Origin: Treponema sp.
Lineage (GTDB): Bacteria; Spirochaetota; Spirochaetia; Treponematales; Treponemataceae
Length of the DNA stretch: 18,393 nucleotides
Assembly: GCA_018384055.1 (NCBI GenBank)
Contig: JAHAZL010000019.1
Location: 1-18,393 of the forward strand
Direction of reading: 5' to 3'
The stretch's first letter is position 1, and each line of letters opens with the position of its first letter. Below, piece by piece: positions 1 to 7,806 of the stretch. A program made the translations under genes and the position numbers. Under the pieces are notes generated by a model. The model worked only from the letters and a program-made list of their open reading frames with translations. It did no database searches and had not been told where the DNA came from.

Positions 1-106
1 ATTTTGATTATTTTCTTCCATATTTAGACCTTTATTACATAACAAATCTCTTAATTTTTCATTTTAAATACCGAAAATTTTATGAGAGGTAGAATAATTC
101 TGCCTT

Positions 107-120
107 TGGAGGATAATTTG
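107..120 (+). promoter_or_regulatory. Shine-Dalgarno deciding a TTG start
   Basis: The bases TGGAGG (107-112) are followed after 5 nt by a TTG at 118. The in-frame ATG at 82 has no purine-rich site before it. Starting at the TTG removes 12 odd residues and leaves a clean signal peptide (Lys-Arg, then a hydrophobic stretch), so this site sets the start of the downstream secreted protein. Confidence 0.7.
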
Positions 121-1374
121 AAACGAACAATTTTTGCAGCAGCCCTTTCTTTTATGGCAGCAGCGGCAGCCTTCTCAATGGAAATTGAAAAACCCTTCTT
201 CAGCGGAACTACAGGTTTTTTTGCATCAATAGCTTCAAACAAGGATAAAGACAGCTTTGATGCAGAATGCAATGCAGAATCATATTTCGCAGGCCTCTTT
301 GATTTTTCCGGCAAACTGTTTCTTCGCGGAGAATTCTACATTACAAGCGACAGCCTTTTTGAAGATGAAGTTTCAGAAAAAAATGCTGTTTTCAGAATCG
401 AAGAAATTTCTGCAACATACAAAGCTATAGGCGATTCAGGCTCCCATTACTTCTCTCTTTTCAAGGGAAACTATGAACCATTCGGCTCAGACATCTTTCT
501 TCAGAGACAATTTGGAATTGCAAAAATAAATTCAAATTTAACAGAAAGTTACCATGGAATTGAAGGGGCATCGATTTTCCCATTGTACACAACTGGAATT
601 TCCTACACATACCATTCAGACGGCAACAAGGCAATTTCCCTTTCCCTCCACAAGAATCAGAAATACCGGAATGAAAGGAAAAACAAGGATGCCTTGAATT
701 TCGACTTCCGATTTGCAGGACTCTATGACTATGCAACAATCGATTCAATTGCAGGTCTTGTTTTCCCTAAGGGTGGTGATGATGACAACTCCATTCTGAA
801 CATTGACGAAGTTCTCTTTCAAGCAGGAATCAATGCCCTATTTGGACACAAAAAATCTTTCATGCTCCATACACAGTTTGGTGTTGACGGACTCTACATC
901 AAGAAGAACGATGACAGTGACGATTCCATCAACATGAAGAACTTCCACATCCTCATAGAACCAAGAATCCCTGTTTCTGACTATTATTTCAATCCTTCTG
1001 CATTCAATTTCCCGGTAAAGACAGCTGCAGATATGGTTTATTTGAGGCCTTTCGTAATCAAACATCCGGAAGAAGAAAATGTACTTGGAATTAATTTCAA
1101 CCTGGCAAACGAAAACCTATACATTGGATCTTCAAAGGTTACTGCAGGTATCCACGGAACAATCATAATGACAGAAATTGACAACGACAACCTTCTGGAT
1201 CATCCGATAACAACAATCAATGATTCCGAAAAAACTTTCATCCTTACAACTTATGCAAATATGGAAGTATTCGGAGGCAATATCACGGCATCCATCTCTG
1301 TTGATACAAAAGAAATAAAGGATACACCGTCAAAATCAATTTCCGGAACAATCGGATTCAGAACAAATTTCTAG
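118..1374 (+). CDS. Secreted outer-membrane beta-barrel-like protein, function unknown
   Basis: From the TTG at 118 the protein is 418 residues. It begins MKRTIFAAALSFMAAAAAFS, a typical cleavable signal peptide (two basic residues, hydrophobic Ala-rich core, small residues near the cut). The mature part is rich in alternating polar and hydrophobic stretches with many aromatic residues (Phe, Tyr), few Cys and no long hydrophobic helix. It ends GFRTNF; a terminal Phe is the usual last residue of barrel proteins handled by the BamA machinery. I therefore infer an outer-membrane barrel exported by Sec, but recognise no named family. It stands alone on the + strand, convergent with the response regulator gene, and has no clear promoter in the 117 bases before it. 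An alternative start is ATG at 82, without a ribosome site. The ORF is surely coding; its function is unknown. Confidence 0.8.
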   Translation: MKRTIFAAALSFMAAAAAFSMEIEKPFFSGTTGFFASIASNKDKDSFDAECNAESYFAGLFDFSGKLFLRGEFYITSDSLFEDEVSEKNAVFRIEEISATYKAIGDSGSHYFSLFKGNYEPFGSDIFLQRQFGIAKINSNLTESYHGIEGASIFPLYTTGISYTYHSDGNKAISLSLHKNQKYRNERKNKDALNFDFRFAGLYDYATIDSIAGLVFPKGGDDDNSILNIDEVLFQAGINALFGHKKSFMLHTQFGVDGLYIKKNDDSDDSINMKNFHILIEPRIPVSDYYFNPSAFNFPVKTAADMVYLRPFVIKHPEEENVLGINFNLANENLYIGSSKVTAGIHGTIIMTEIDNDNLLDHPITTINDSEKTFILTTYANMEVFGGNITASISVDTKEIKDTPSKSISGTIGFRTNF

Positions 1375-1413
1375 AAAAAAATCATCCTGATGGATTGAAA
1401 ACAAAGCCATCAG
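1375..1413 (-). terminator. Possible intrinsic terminator of the response regulator gene
   Basis: On the minus strand, CTGATGG (1413-1407) pairs with CCATCAG (1393-1387) across a 13-nt loop. A 7-T run (1381-1375) follows after 5 intervening bases. The first arm overlaps the stop codon of the regulator. The gap between stem and T-run makes it weaker than a textbook terminator. It lies between two convergent genes, where a terminator is expected. Confidence 0.45.
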
Positions 1414-2087
1414 TTGGTTTCTTCAAGGGAGTAGCCAAGGCCTCGTGCTGTCCTTATGACAACATGGACCTTAAGCTGCTCCATTTTTTTTCTAAGGAAA
1501 GAAATGTAAACTTCCACATTGTTGTATTCTGCGTCGCTGTCCCCACCCCAAATTTTATCAATGATTTCTTCCTTACGGATAATCTGCCTTGGGTTTTCAA
1601 AAAGAAGGGTTGCAATCAAAAGTTCCTTAAGGGAAAGTTTTACAGATTCACCTGAAGCATTCTGAATCTCGCAGGAACTCTTATTTAGGACAAAATCGCC
1701 GAAAGTCATCTTCTCGCTTCGAATTTCCCCCTTCCTTCTTGTAAGGGCGTAAACGCGGGCGATGAATTCATCGGGATTATATGGTTTTGTAAGATAGTCG
1801 TCGGCACCGGCATAAAGTCCGCCAACAATATCCTTGCTTTCAACTTTTTCCGAAAGGAACATTACAGGAACGCCAATTCCTGCATTTCTTATTTTCTGAA
1901 CAAGAGACATTCCATCCATGTCGGGAAGTTTATTTTCGAGGATAATAATATCGTGATTCCCTGACAATGCGTATTTAAACCCTTCTTCGCCTGAAAAAGA
2001 CTTGTCCACCCCAAACCTGTTCTTCTTTAGAAGTTCAGAAACAGTCTGGGAAGACCTGACATCATCGTCGATAAACAATACTCTCAT
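1410..2087 (-). CDS. Orphan OmpR/PhoB-family response regulator with Glu at the phosphorylation site
   Basis: The protein is 225 residues, the normal size for the family. Residues 1-120 form a receiver domain: acidic pocket D8/D9, switch residue S79, Y98 and the conserved Lys K101 in LTKPY. The phospho-acceptor position in the segment IIILENKLPDMDG is Glu51 instead of Asp (codon GAA, read directly). Residues about 125-222 are a winged-helix DNA-binding domain, with a recognition-helix region around NNVEVYISFLRKKM and the closing hairpin RTARGLGYSL. So the DNA-binding half looks intact while the normal phospho-switch is lost; the protein may act as a constitutive or differently controlled regulator. 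No histidine kinase gene is next to it. There is no Shine-Dalgarno before the ATG, and a TATAAT lies 7 nt upstream. The family call is very sure; the consequence of E51 is inference. Confidence 0.95.
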   Translation of the reverse strand: MRVLFIDDDVRSSQTVSELLKKNRFGVDKSFSGEEGFKYALSGNHDIIILENKLPDMDGMSLVQKIRNAGIGVPVMFLSEKVESKDIVGGLYAGADDYLTKPYNPDEFIARVYALTRRKGEIRSEKMTFGDFVLNKSSCEIQNASGESVKLSLKELLIATLLFENPRQIIRKEEIIDKIWGGDSDAEYNNVEVYISFLRKKMEQLKVHVVIRTARGLGYSLEETN

Positions 2088-2094
2088 AAAACTG

Positions 2095-2100
2095 ATTATA
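2095..2100 (-). promoter_or_regulatory. -10 box (TATAAT) directly upstream of the regulator gene
   Basis: A perfect TATAAT sits at 2100-2095 on the minus strand, 7 nt before the ATG at 2087. Transcription starting at the usual distance would begin at or next to the start codon. No good -35 box is seen; the region about 17 bases upstream is a T-run. Together with the missing ribosome site this suggests a leaderless message. Confidence 0.55.
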
Positions 2101-2192
2101 AGACAGAAACTGACAAAAAAAAGGACCGTGTAAAAAAAACAAAAAGATTTAAAACAGCATGTTATAGGGGGATTTTCAACCTGACAGACAGT

Positions 2193-2690
2193 TTATTTTA
2201 ATAGGCGGAATTTATGGCTGATGTAGGGATCCCTAACAACCATTACCGAACAATGGGCACTGCCAATAATTTCGCTGTCCTGCTTTGAAACCGTTTCATG
2301 GACAGAATATAGAGGCTTTTCTCCAACAGAGCCCCCGATAAGAATCAGGTCCGCCTTCCAGAGATCCGCAGAATGAATGATTTCAGACCATACGGCTCCG
2401 TGCAGAATTTCTGATTCCACTTCAATTTTCTTCTGGGCTGCAAGTTCCTTTACATATCCAAGGTTTTTACAGCCGTCTTCCTCCAGACTCCTGGAAGTCT
2501 CTTCAGCTTCATCGGCAACAAGTAATTTCGAAATGGAAAGCTGTTTAATGGAAGCACTGTCAACAACATAAACAACCTTCAGGGTGCAGCCATAGATTTT
2601 TGCCATCATGATTCCGTAAAGCACGGCATTGAGAGAAGACTTTGACCCGTTGTAGGCAACAAGAACTTTTTGGAAAAGTGAATTAAGCAT
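2193..2690 (-). CDS. Universal stress protein (Usp) domain protein, last gene of the V-ATPase unit
   Basis: A single Usp domain of 165 residues. The N-terminal strand and loop (KVLVAYNGSKSSLNAVLYG) match the family's beta1-alpha1 start (VLVAxDGSxxSxxAl). The C-terminal part LILIGGSVGEK...IGSAHCSVMVVRDP matches the family's end (small-residue loop, then the CPVLVVR-type strand). The usual Gly-rich nucleotide loop is only partly kept, so ATP binding is uncertain. The ATG is 4 bp after the stop of V-ATPase subunit D, so the gene is almost certainly co-transcribed with the ATPase operon and translated by coupling. Usp proteins are soluble and linked to stress and energy status; a role in tuning or sensing ATPase activity is inference. 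No convincing terminator follows, only T-rich tracts between 2100 and 2160. Confidence 0.9.
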   Translation of the reverse strand: MLNSLFQKVLVAYNGSKSSLNAVLYGIMMAKIYGCTLKVVYVVDSASIKQLSISKLLVADEAEETSRSLEEDGCKNLGYVKELAAQKKIEVESEILHGAVWSEIIHSADLWKADLILIGGSVGEKPLYSVHETVSKQDSEIIGSAHCSVMVVRDPYISHKFRLLK

Positions 2691-2694
2691 CGGT

Positions 2695-3318
2695 TTATTT
2701 TAACCCCTGTTTTTTCTTCAGGGACTTCATTACGAAGATATTGTCCCTTTCCCTTTCTTCAAGAACGCTTTCAATGTATTTTACAGTTTCCCTGTCCTGA
2801 GGAATCACCATTTTATCAAGGGCATTAACACGGCGCTGAGTTTTCTTCACTTCAAGGGCAAGTCTCCAGGCAATAGTCCTGATGCTTGCCATACGGGTGA
2901 TGAGGACAAGATAGTCAAAGAAATCTGACATTACTTCATCGCTGTCGGCAAAAGATCCCTTGAAAGAAGAAAAAAGCTGTTTTTCAGGAAGGTTTACATC
3001 GATGGTAGTAAAGCTCATGCCACCGATGGTAACAGGCTTCTTGGTCAGTTCGTAGTCGTATTCAACTCCATGGGCAATGCGTTCAACACGGTCTCCACCA
3101 ACTTTAAGGAGCATGTTCTTGAGGGCCGGATATGCCTTTGCTGCACACTTGTCCATTTCCACTTCAAGAAGCTTTACCTTTTCAACGATGCGCATAAGTT
3201 CCATTACAAGAATTTCGCGCTTCTGTTCAAGAAGGTCATAGCCTTCAGTAGAAATCGCAAGCTGTTCCTTTATGTTGAGGAGATTTGATTTTGTTGGCGC
3301 GATGTTAAGTTTAGCCAT
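2695..3318 (-). CDS. atpD: V-type ATPase subunit D (central rotor shaft)
   Basis: 207 residues, the usual length for subunit D. The N-terminus MAKLNIAPTKSNLLNIKEQL and the long helix after it (about residues 10-60) and the C-terminal helix (about 140-195, AWRLALEVKKTQRRVNALDK) form the paired coiled coil typical of this shaft subunit. It sits inside the A3B3 head and turns with the membrane ring. The ATG lies within the last codons of subunit B (8-bp overlap), and GGGAG in the end of that gene serves as its ribosome site, so translation is probably coupled. It comes last among the structural subunits and is followed 4 bp later by the Usp gene. Confidence 0.96.
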   Translation of the reverse strand: MAKLNIAPTKSNLLNIKEQLAISTEGYDLLEQKREILVMELMRIVEKVKLLEVEMDKCAAKAYPALKNMLLKVGGDRVERIAHGVEYDYELTKKPVTIGGMSFTTIDVNLPEKQLFSSFKGSFADSDEVMSDFFDYLVLITRMASIRTIAWRLALEVKKTQRRVNALDKMVIPQDRETVKYIESVLEERERDNIFVMKSLKKKQGLK

Positions 3319-4696
3319 TTGCTCCCTTTACCATATACTTGTCGATGAGTTCATCCTTGATGCGATAGAGTTCTTCGCGAGGAAGAATTGAAAGGAGTTT
3401 CCAACCTAGGTCAAGGGTTTCTTCGATGCTTCTGTCTTCGTATTCACCCTGAGTAAAGAACTTTGCTTCAAGTTCATTTCCAAACTTAAGGTAAAGCTGG
3501 TCCAAAGGACTGAGTTCTTCTTCTCCGATGATGGAAGCCAGGTTTCGGATCGTCTTAACCTTGCTGTAGGCGGCAAAAAGCTGGCTTGAAACCGGAGCAT
3601 GGTCTTCGCGAGTCATGCCGTCACCAATACCGTCCTTCATAAGGCGGGAAAGGGATGGAAGACCTGAAACAGGAGGATACATGCCCTTCTGGCTCATTTC
3701 ACGGTCAAGAACAATCTGACCTTCAGTAATATAACCTGTAAGGTCAGGAATTGGATGAGAAATATCATCGTTAGGCATGGAAAGAATCGGAATCTGTGTA
3801 ATTGAACCTGTAGATCCCTGAACCTTTCCAGCACGCTCGTAAAGTTCTGCAAGATTTGAATAAAGGTATCCAGGATAACCCTTGCGGCCTGGAACTTCTC
3901 CGCGGGTTGTAGAAATTTCACGGAGGGCTTCGCAATAGTTTGTCATGTCTGTCATTACAACAAGAACATGCATGTTGCATTCATAGGCAAGATATTCTGC
4001 TGCAGTAAGGGCACAGCGAGGTGTAATGATGCGTTCAATGGAAGGAGCATCTGCCAAAGACTGGAACATTACAACCTTTGAAAGAACACCAGATTCTTCG
4101 AAGGTATGCTTGAAGAACTGTGAAACATCGTATTTGATACCCATGCCTGCAAAAACCATAACGAAGTCTTCGTCACTTCCCTTAAGTTTTGCCTGACGGA
4201 TAATCTGAGCCGCAAGCTTGTTGTGAGGAAGACCGTTGCCGCTGAAGATTGGAAGCTTCTGTCCACGGATGAGGGTATTCATGCCGTCGATGGAAGAAAT
4301 CCCAGTCTGAATGAAGTCCCTTGGATAAACGCGGGCATAAGGATTTATTGGACAACCGTTAACATTGACCTTCTTATCACTGATGATTTCTGGATATCCA
4401 TCAATTGGTTTTCCAAGACCGTTGAAAATGCGTCCAAGGAGTCCCTTGCCAACGCGGAGTTCCATTGGTTCTTCAAGGAATTCAACAGTGGTGCTTTCAA
4501 GGTCAAGTCCAGTTGTCGTTCCGAAAATCTGAACTACGGCAGTTTCTTCATTAAGGTCGATGATTCTTCCCGTGCGTTTTTCACCGAATTTATCGCGAAC
4601 ATATACAACTTCTTCATAGGATGAATTTTCACTGCGCTTTACAACAACGATAGGTCCGTCAACAGACTCAAGTCCTGAATATTCAATTCCTTTCAT
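3311..4696 (-). CDS. atpB: V-type ATPase subunit B (non-catalytic head subunit)
   Basis: 461 residues, the normal length. The nucleotide-binding fold has a degenerate P-loop (SGNGLPHN, residues 152-159) without the Gly-Lys-Thr of the catalytic subunit, which marks it as the regulatory B type. Other family landmarks are GKGLLGRIFNGLGKPIDG near residue 85-100, the head-interface segment YPGYLYSNLAELYERAG, and PSLSRLMKDGIG carrying the Arg that reaches into the neighbouring catalytic site. It forms the A3B3 hexamer with subunit A in the cytoplasm. The gap to subunit A is 14 bp, with AAGGATGG as ribosome site; it overlaps subunit D at its 3' end. Confidence 0.98.
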   Translation of the reverse strand: MKGIEYSGLESVDGPIVVVKRSENSSYEEVVYVRDKFGEKRTGRIIDLNEETAVVQIFGTTTGLDLESTTVEFLEEPMELRVGKGLLGRIFNGLGKPIDGYPEIISDKKVNVNGCPINPYARVYPRDFIQTGISSIDGMNTLIRGQKLPIFSGNGLPHNKLAAQIIRQAKLKGSDEDFVMVFAGMGIKYDVSQFFKHTFEESGVLSKVVMFQSLADAPSIERIITPRCALTAAEYLAYECNMHVLVVMTDMTNYCEALREISTTRGEVPGRKGYPGYLYSNLAELYERAGKVQGSTGSITQIPILSMPNDDISHPIPDLTGYITEGQIVLDREMSQKGMYPPVSGLPSLSRLMKDGIGDGMTREDHAPVSSQLFAAYSKVKTIRNLASIIGEEELSPLDQLYLKFGNELEAKFFTQGEYEDRSIEETLDLGWKLLSILPREELYRIKDELIDKYMVKGANG

Positions 4697-4710
4697 TAGA
4701 ATCCATCCTT

Positions 4711-6477
4711 TTAAATTAAGGTATCCTTACGGTACATGCGCTCAAGTTCTGCAAACTGTTCTTCAAGATGAGATCCGATAACAGTAAGCATGTCCATGTT
4801 GTCATTAGGAACAGTAAGCTTTGCACGAACAATTTCATTCCTTACTGAAAGTTCCGAAACCTTGAGCAAAGGACAACCAGCCTTTACAACATCAAGAGCC
4901 TTGGCATAGAAATCCATTATAAGAAGAAGAATCTTAAGCTGCTTCTGTGGAACAGAATATGCATCGATGGCATCAAAGGCATTCTGCTGAAGGAAGCCGT
5001 TCTTGATCATTTCACTTACGATGAGGACAAGGCGGTCTGAATCAGGCAAAGCATCTGCACCAATAAGGCGAACAATCTGCTGAAGCCTCTGTTCTTTTTT
5101 TAGAAGATCCAAAGCCTTTATGCGGACAGTTGCCCACTGAGGGTCAAACTTATCCCACCATTCCTTTATTTCTTCTGCATATTCAGAGTAGGAATCAATC
5201 CAACCGATGGCAGGATAATGGCGTGCATTTGCAAGTTCGCGTTCCAAAGCCCAGAAACAGCGGATGAAGCGCTTTGTATGCTGAGTAACAGGTTCAGAGA
5301 AGTCACCGCCGGCAGGACTTACTGCACCGATAACAGTAACGGAACCTTCCTTGCCGCAAAGTGTATTTACCCTACCTGCACGTTCATAGAATTCAGCAAG
5401 GCGGGTTGGAAGGTATGCAGGATATCCTTCTTCCGCAGGCATTTCTTCCATACGCCCGGAAAGTTCACGCAAAGCTTCTGCCCAGCGGGATGTGCTGTCT
5501 GCCATGATGGCAACATGAAGGCCCATGTCGCGGTAATATTCTGCAAGAGTAATTCCTGAATAAAGGGAAACTTCACGGGCAGCAACAGGCATGTTTGAAG
5601 TATTTGCAATGAGGATTGTTCTTTCCATGAGGGAACGACCAGTCCTTGGGTCAATCAAAGTTGGGAATTCAGTAAGAACATCGGTCATTTCGTTTCCGCG
5701 TTCACCGCAACCGATGTAAACGATGAGGTCTGCATCACACCATTTTGCAACGGCATGCTGAGTCATGGTCTTACCGGTACCGAATCCTCCTGGAATTGCG
5801 GCAGTACCACCCTTTGAAAGAGGGAAGAATACATCGATGACGCGCTGTCCTGTAACAAGAGGCTGATTGACCTCAAGTTTTTCAAGGAAAGGACGAGGTT
5901 TTCTCAATGGCCAGTAATGGGAAAGCTTGAGTTCTTCGTCAAATTCTGTCGTTCCTATAACTTCATCGATTGTGTATGAACCCGCACCCTTGAAAGTTGC
6001 AAGGGTCTTCCCCTTGATTGCAGGAGGAACCATAATCTTATGAACGATGGAACCAGTTTCCTGAACTGTACCAAGCACAAAACCAGGAGCAATTGAATCC
6101 CCTTCCCTGGCAGTTGGAACAAAGTCCCATTTCTTGTTTTCGTCAATTGGAGATGTACGCTGACCTGGCAAAAGGAATGCCCCCTTGTCTTCGTACATTT
6201 CCTTCAAAGGGCGCTGGATTCCATCATAGATGGTGCCAACAAGACCTGGACCAAGCCTTACGGAAAGAGGGCGTTCATTTGAAACAACAGACTCACCGAT
6301 GTGCATTCCGCTTACATCTTCGTAAACCTGGATTGTTGCCATGCCTTCATTCTGGCGGATGATTTCACCAATGAGTTTGTTTTCACCTACATCAACAACA
6401 TCATAAAGACCGCATTTTTCAAGGCCTTCTGCATAAACGATAGGACCGGAAATGCGTGTAATTTTACCTTCGATCAT
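4711..6477 (-). CDS. atpA: V-type ATPase catalytic subunit A
   Basis: 588 residues, the usual size for subunit A. It has the N-terminal barrel (1-70), the A-specific insertion or bulge domain (about 110-190), the P-loop GGFGTGKT (230-237; K236/T237 bind the phosphates) and the catalytic motif GERGNE (258-263; the Glu that polarises water is in this segment). The later segment EEGYPAYLPTRLAEFYERAG is the family's well-kept interface. It hydrolyses or makes ATP in the cytoplasmic head. The start codon overlaps the stop of subunit E as ATGA, a strong sign of coupled translation. All catalytic residues seem intact. Confidence 0.98.
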   Translation of the reverse strand: MIEGKITRISGPIVYAEGLEKCGLYDVVDVGENKLIGEIIRQNEGMATIQVYEDVSGMHIGESVVSNERPLSVRLGPGLVGTIYDGIQRPLKEMYEDKGAFLLPGQRTSPIDENKKWDFVPTAREGDSIAPGFVLGTVQETGSIVHKIMVPPAIKGKTLATFKGAGSYTIDEVIGTTEFDEELKLSHYWPLRKPRPFLEKLEVNQPLVTGQRVIDVFFPLSKGGTAAIPGGFGTGKTMTQHAVAKWCDADLIVYIGCGERGNEMTDVLTEFPTLIDPRTGRSLMERTILIANTSNMPVAAREVSLYSGITLAEYYRDMGLHVAIMADSTSRWAEALRELSGRMEEMPAEEGYPAYLPTRLAEFYERAGRVNTLCGKEGSVTVIGAVSPAGGDFSEPVTQHTKRFIRCFWALERELANARHYPAIGWIDSYSEYAEEIKEWWDKFDPQWATVRIKALDLLKKEQRLQQIVRLIGADALPDSDRLVLIVSEMIKNGFLQQNAFDAIDAYSVPQKQLKILLLIMDFYAKALDVVKAGCPLLKVSELSVRNEIVRAKLTVPNDNMDMLTVIGSHLEEQFAELERMYRKDTLI

Positions 6478-7094
6478 TCAGGCAACCTCCCGCAAAAAAG
6501 TGCAAGGGCAAGCTGTTCCCTTTTCTGACTGAGTATTTCATTTGTTTTTTCTTCAAGGGTAAGACGGCATGTAATCTTTCTGTCTTCTGTAGAAAGAATG
6601 ATTCCATATGCAAGAAGATCATCATCGTGCTTGTGGTTTTCTTCAACCTTAAGACAAGATGTACCATATACATTCTTGAGGATTTTTTCTGCACTGGCCT
6701 TTGTCATGTTACCGGTTGCAATGGCCGTAACCTTTGCATCCCCCGTAACAGCCTTAGCCTTCTTAGCAAGATTTTCTATTAGCTGTTCCTTTATTGAGGA
6801 ATCAAGATTTTCAATATGATTTTTCATTGCGTCGACAATGGAATCATTGATGAATGAAACCAGATAACGCTGCTTTTCCAATGGAAGGGAAGCATTGAGA
6901 TTCTTTTCAAGAACTCCGAGACGTTTCTTTGAGGCGGCGTCAACTTCTTCCTTAGCCTTCAGAATTCTTTCCTGAACTTCACTGAGAATTGACTTTGCAT
7001 TTTCTTCTGCTCTTGAAAGGATTTCAGATGCCTTCTTTTCGCTGTCAGCACGGATTTCCCTGTCAAGAACATCTGTAGAGCGTAATTCTTCCAT
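6474..7094 (-). CDS. atpE: V-type ATPase subunit E (peripheral stalk)
   Basis: 206 residues. The N-terminal half (about 8-75) is a charged coiled coil (many Glu, Lys, Ala, Ser). The C-terminal half has the globular domain ending in the family pattern GIILSTEDRKITCRLTLEEK followed by the helix ILSQKREQLALALF. Subunit E pairs with the small G/H coiled-coil protein to make the outer stalk that stops the head from turning. The gene starts 36 bp after subunit F with a weak ribosome site (AGGTTG) and ends in an ATGA overlap with subunit A. Divergence is high, as usual for this subunit, but position and domain layout make the call safe. Confidence 0.93.
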   Translation of the reverse strand: MEELRSTDVLDREIRADSEKKASEILSRAEENAKSILSEVQERILKAKEEVDAASKKRLGVLEKNLNASLPLEKQRYLVSFINDSIVDAMKNHIENLDSSIKEQLIENLAKKAKAVTGDAKVTAIATGNMTKASAEKILKNVYGTSCLKVEENHKHDDDLLAYGIILSTEDRKITCRLTLEEKTNEILSQKREQLALALFCGRLPE

Positions 7095-7130
7095 TTATTA
7101 CAACCTGAATAAAAATATAAAAACAAAAAG

Positions 7131-7466
7131 CTAGACATTAATTCCTACAGCTTCCCTTATGGAATCTGTAAGTGTCTTTCTACCTGGAATGTGACCGTTT
7201 AATCCAGGAATCTCTACTATCAAAGGAGATTTTCCTTTCATCTGCCATACCTGAATTTCTTCAGCGAGCATGTCGGCAACATCTTCTGTTACAATGAGAA
7301 CTTTTGGTCTTTCCGATTCGACGGAAGCACGCATATCGTTAACCTGACCTGTATGAAGGTTAAAGGCATCCAATGCTTCCTGTCGGTTGCTCACAGGCTT
7401 TCCCTGAACTCCCGCAAGGTTAAATCCAAGGACAATTTCCCGTTCGCCAATTACAAAATAATTCAT
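7131..7466 (-). CDS. atpF: V-type ATPase subunit F
   Basis: 111 residues, typical of the small Rossmann-like F subunit. The N-terminus MNYFVIGEREIVLGFNLAGV and the later strand and loop KVLIVTEDVADML...PLIVEIPG are the family signature. It binds the end of shaft subunit D and influences ATPase activity. The ATG lies 7 bp after the stop of subunit K and directly follows GAAGG with no spacer, so initiation probably depends on ribosomes arriving from the K gene. A 36-bp gap separates it from subunit E. Confidence 0.95.
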   Translation of the reverse strand: MNYFVIGEREIVLGFNLAGVQGKPVSNRQEALDAFNLHTGQVNDMRASVESERPKVLIVTEDVADMLAEEIQVWQMKGKSPLIVEIPGLNGHIPGRKTLTDSIREAVGINV

Positions 7467-7473
7467 CCTTCAA

Positions 7474-7785
7474 TTACATGATGATGATGAAGAGAGCAAC
7501 AAGGAAGCCCCAGAGACAGATACCTTCTGCAAGACCTACGAAAGGAAGAGCCTTTCCTGAAAGTTCTGCGTTTTCTGCCATGGCACCCATAGCTGCACTA
7601 CCAATTTTACCTACAGCAGCACCACCACTGATACATGCAATACCTACAGCGATAGCAGCGGCAATGTACTTGATTGCACTACCAGCACCTGCAGCGGCAG
7701 CCTGTGCTTTTTCTGCATCTTCTGCGAAAAGACATGCAGCACCCATTACCATCAATGTTGTCAAAACAGTGATAAATTTCTTCAT
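7474..7785 (-). CDS. atpK: V-type ATPase membrane ring subunit K, single hairpin with signal peptide
   Basis: 103 residues. The N-terminus (MKKF, hydrophobic core to about residue 20, ending CLFAED) looks like a cleavable signal peptide. After an Ala-rich linker come two membrane helices (about 38-65 and 78-102). Glu87 in GLAEGICLWGF is the ion-carrying carboxylate of the second helix. So it is a one-hairpin proteolipid, not the duplicated four-helix 16-kDa form of eukaryotes and Enterococcus. The Gln/Thr side chains that coordinate sodium in the Enterococcus ring are not evident around Glu87, so proton coupling is a reasonable but weak inference. It has a strong ribosome site (GGAG, 6 nt before the ATG), fitting the need for many copies per enzyme. 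Gaps are 21 bp to subunit I and 7 bp to F. Confidence 0.95.
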   Translation of the reverse strand: MKKFITVLTTLMVMGAACLFAEDAEKAQAAAAGAGSAIKYIAAAIAVGIACISGGAAVGKIGSAAMGAMAENAELSGKALPFVGLAEGICLWGFLVALFIIIM

Positions 7786-7806
7786 AAAAAACTCCTACAT
7801 GTTAGT

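Noticed and set aside
51..314. Minus-strand open frame opposite the outer-membrane protein gene
   Set aside because: It is antisense to the signal peptide and N-terminus of a better supported gene, has no ribosome site and resembles nothing.
1395..1655. Plus-strand open frame opposite the regulator gene
   Set aside because: Antisense to the DNA-binding domain of a clear response regulator; no start signal.
2095..2192. Terminator after the Usp gene
   Set aside because: There are T-rich tracts, but the only stem seen (AACA/TGTT) is 4 bp, too weak to call.
7474..7785. Lipoprotein signal at Cys18 of subunit K
   Set aside because: GAAC is a poor lipobox and ring subunits of this type have ordinary signal peptides; the cut most likely follows Phe-Ala at 20-21.
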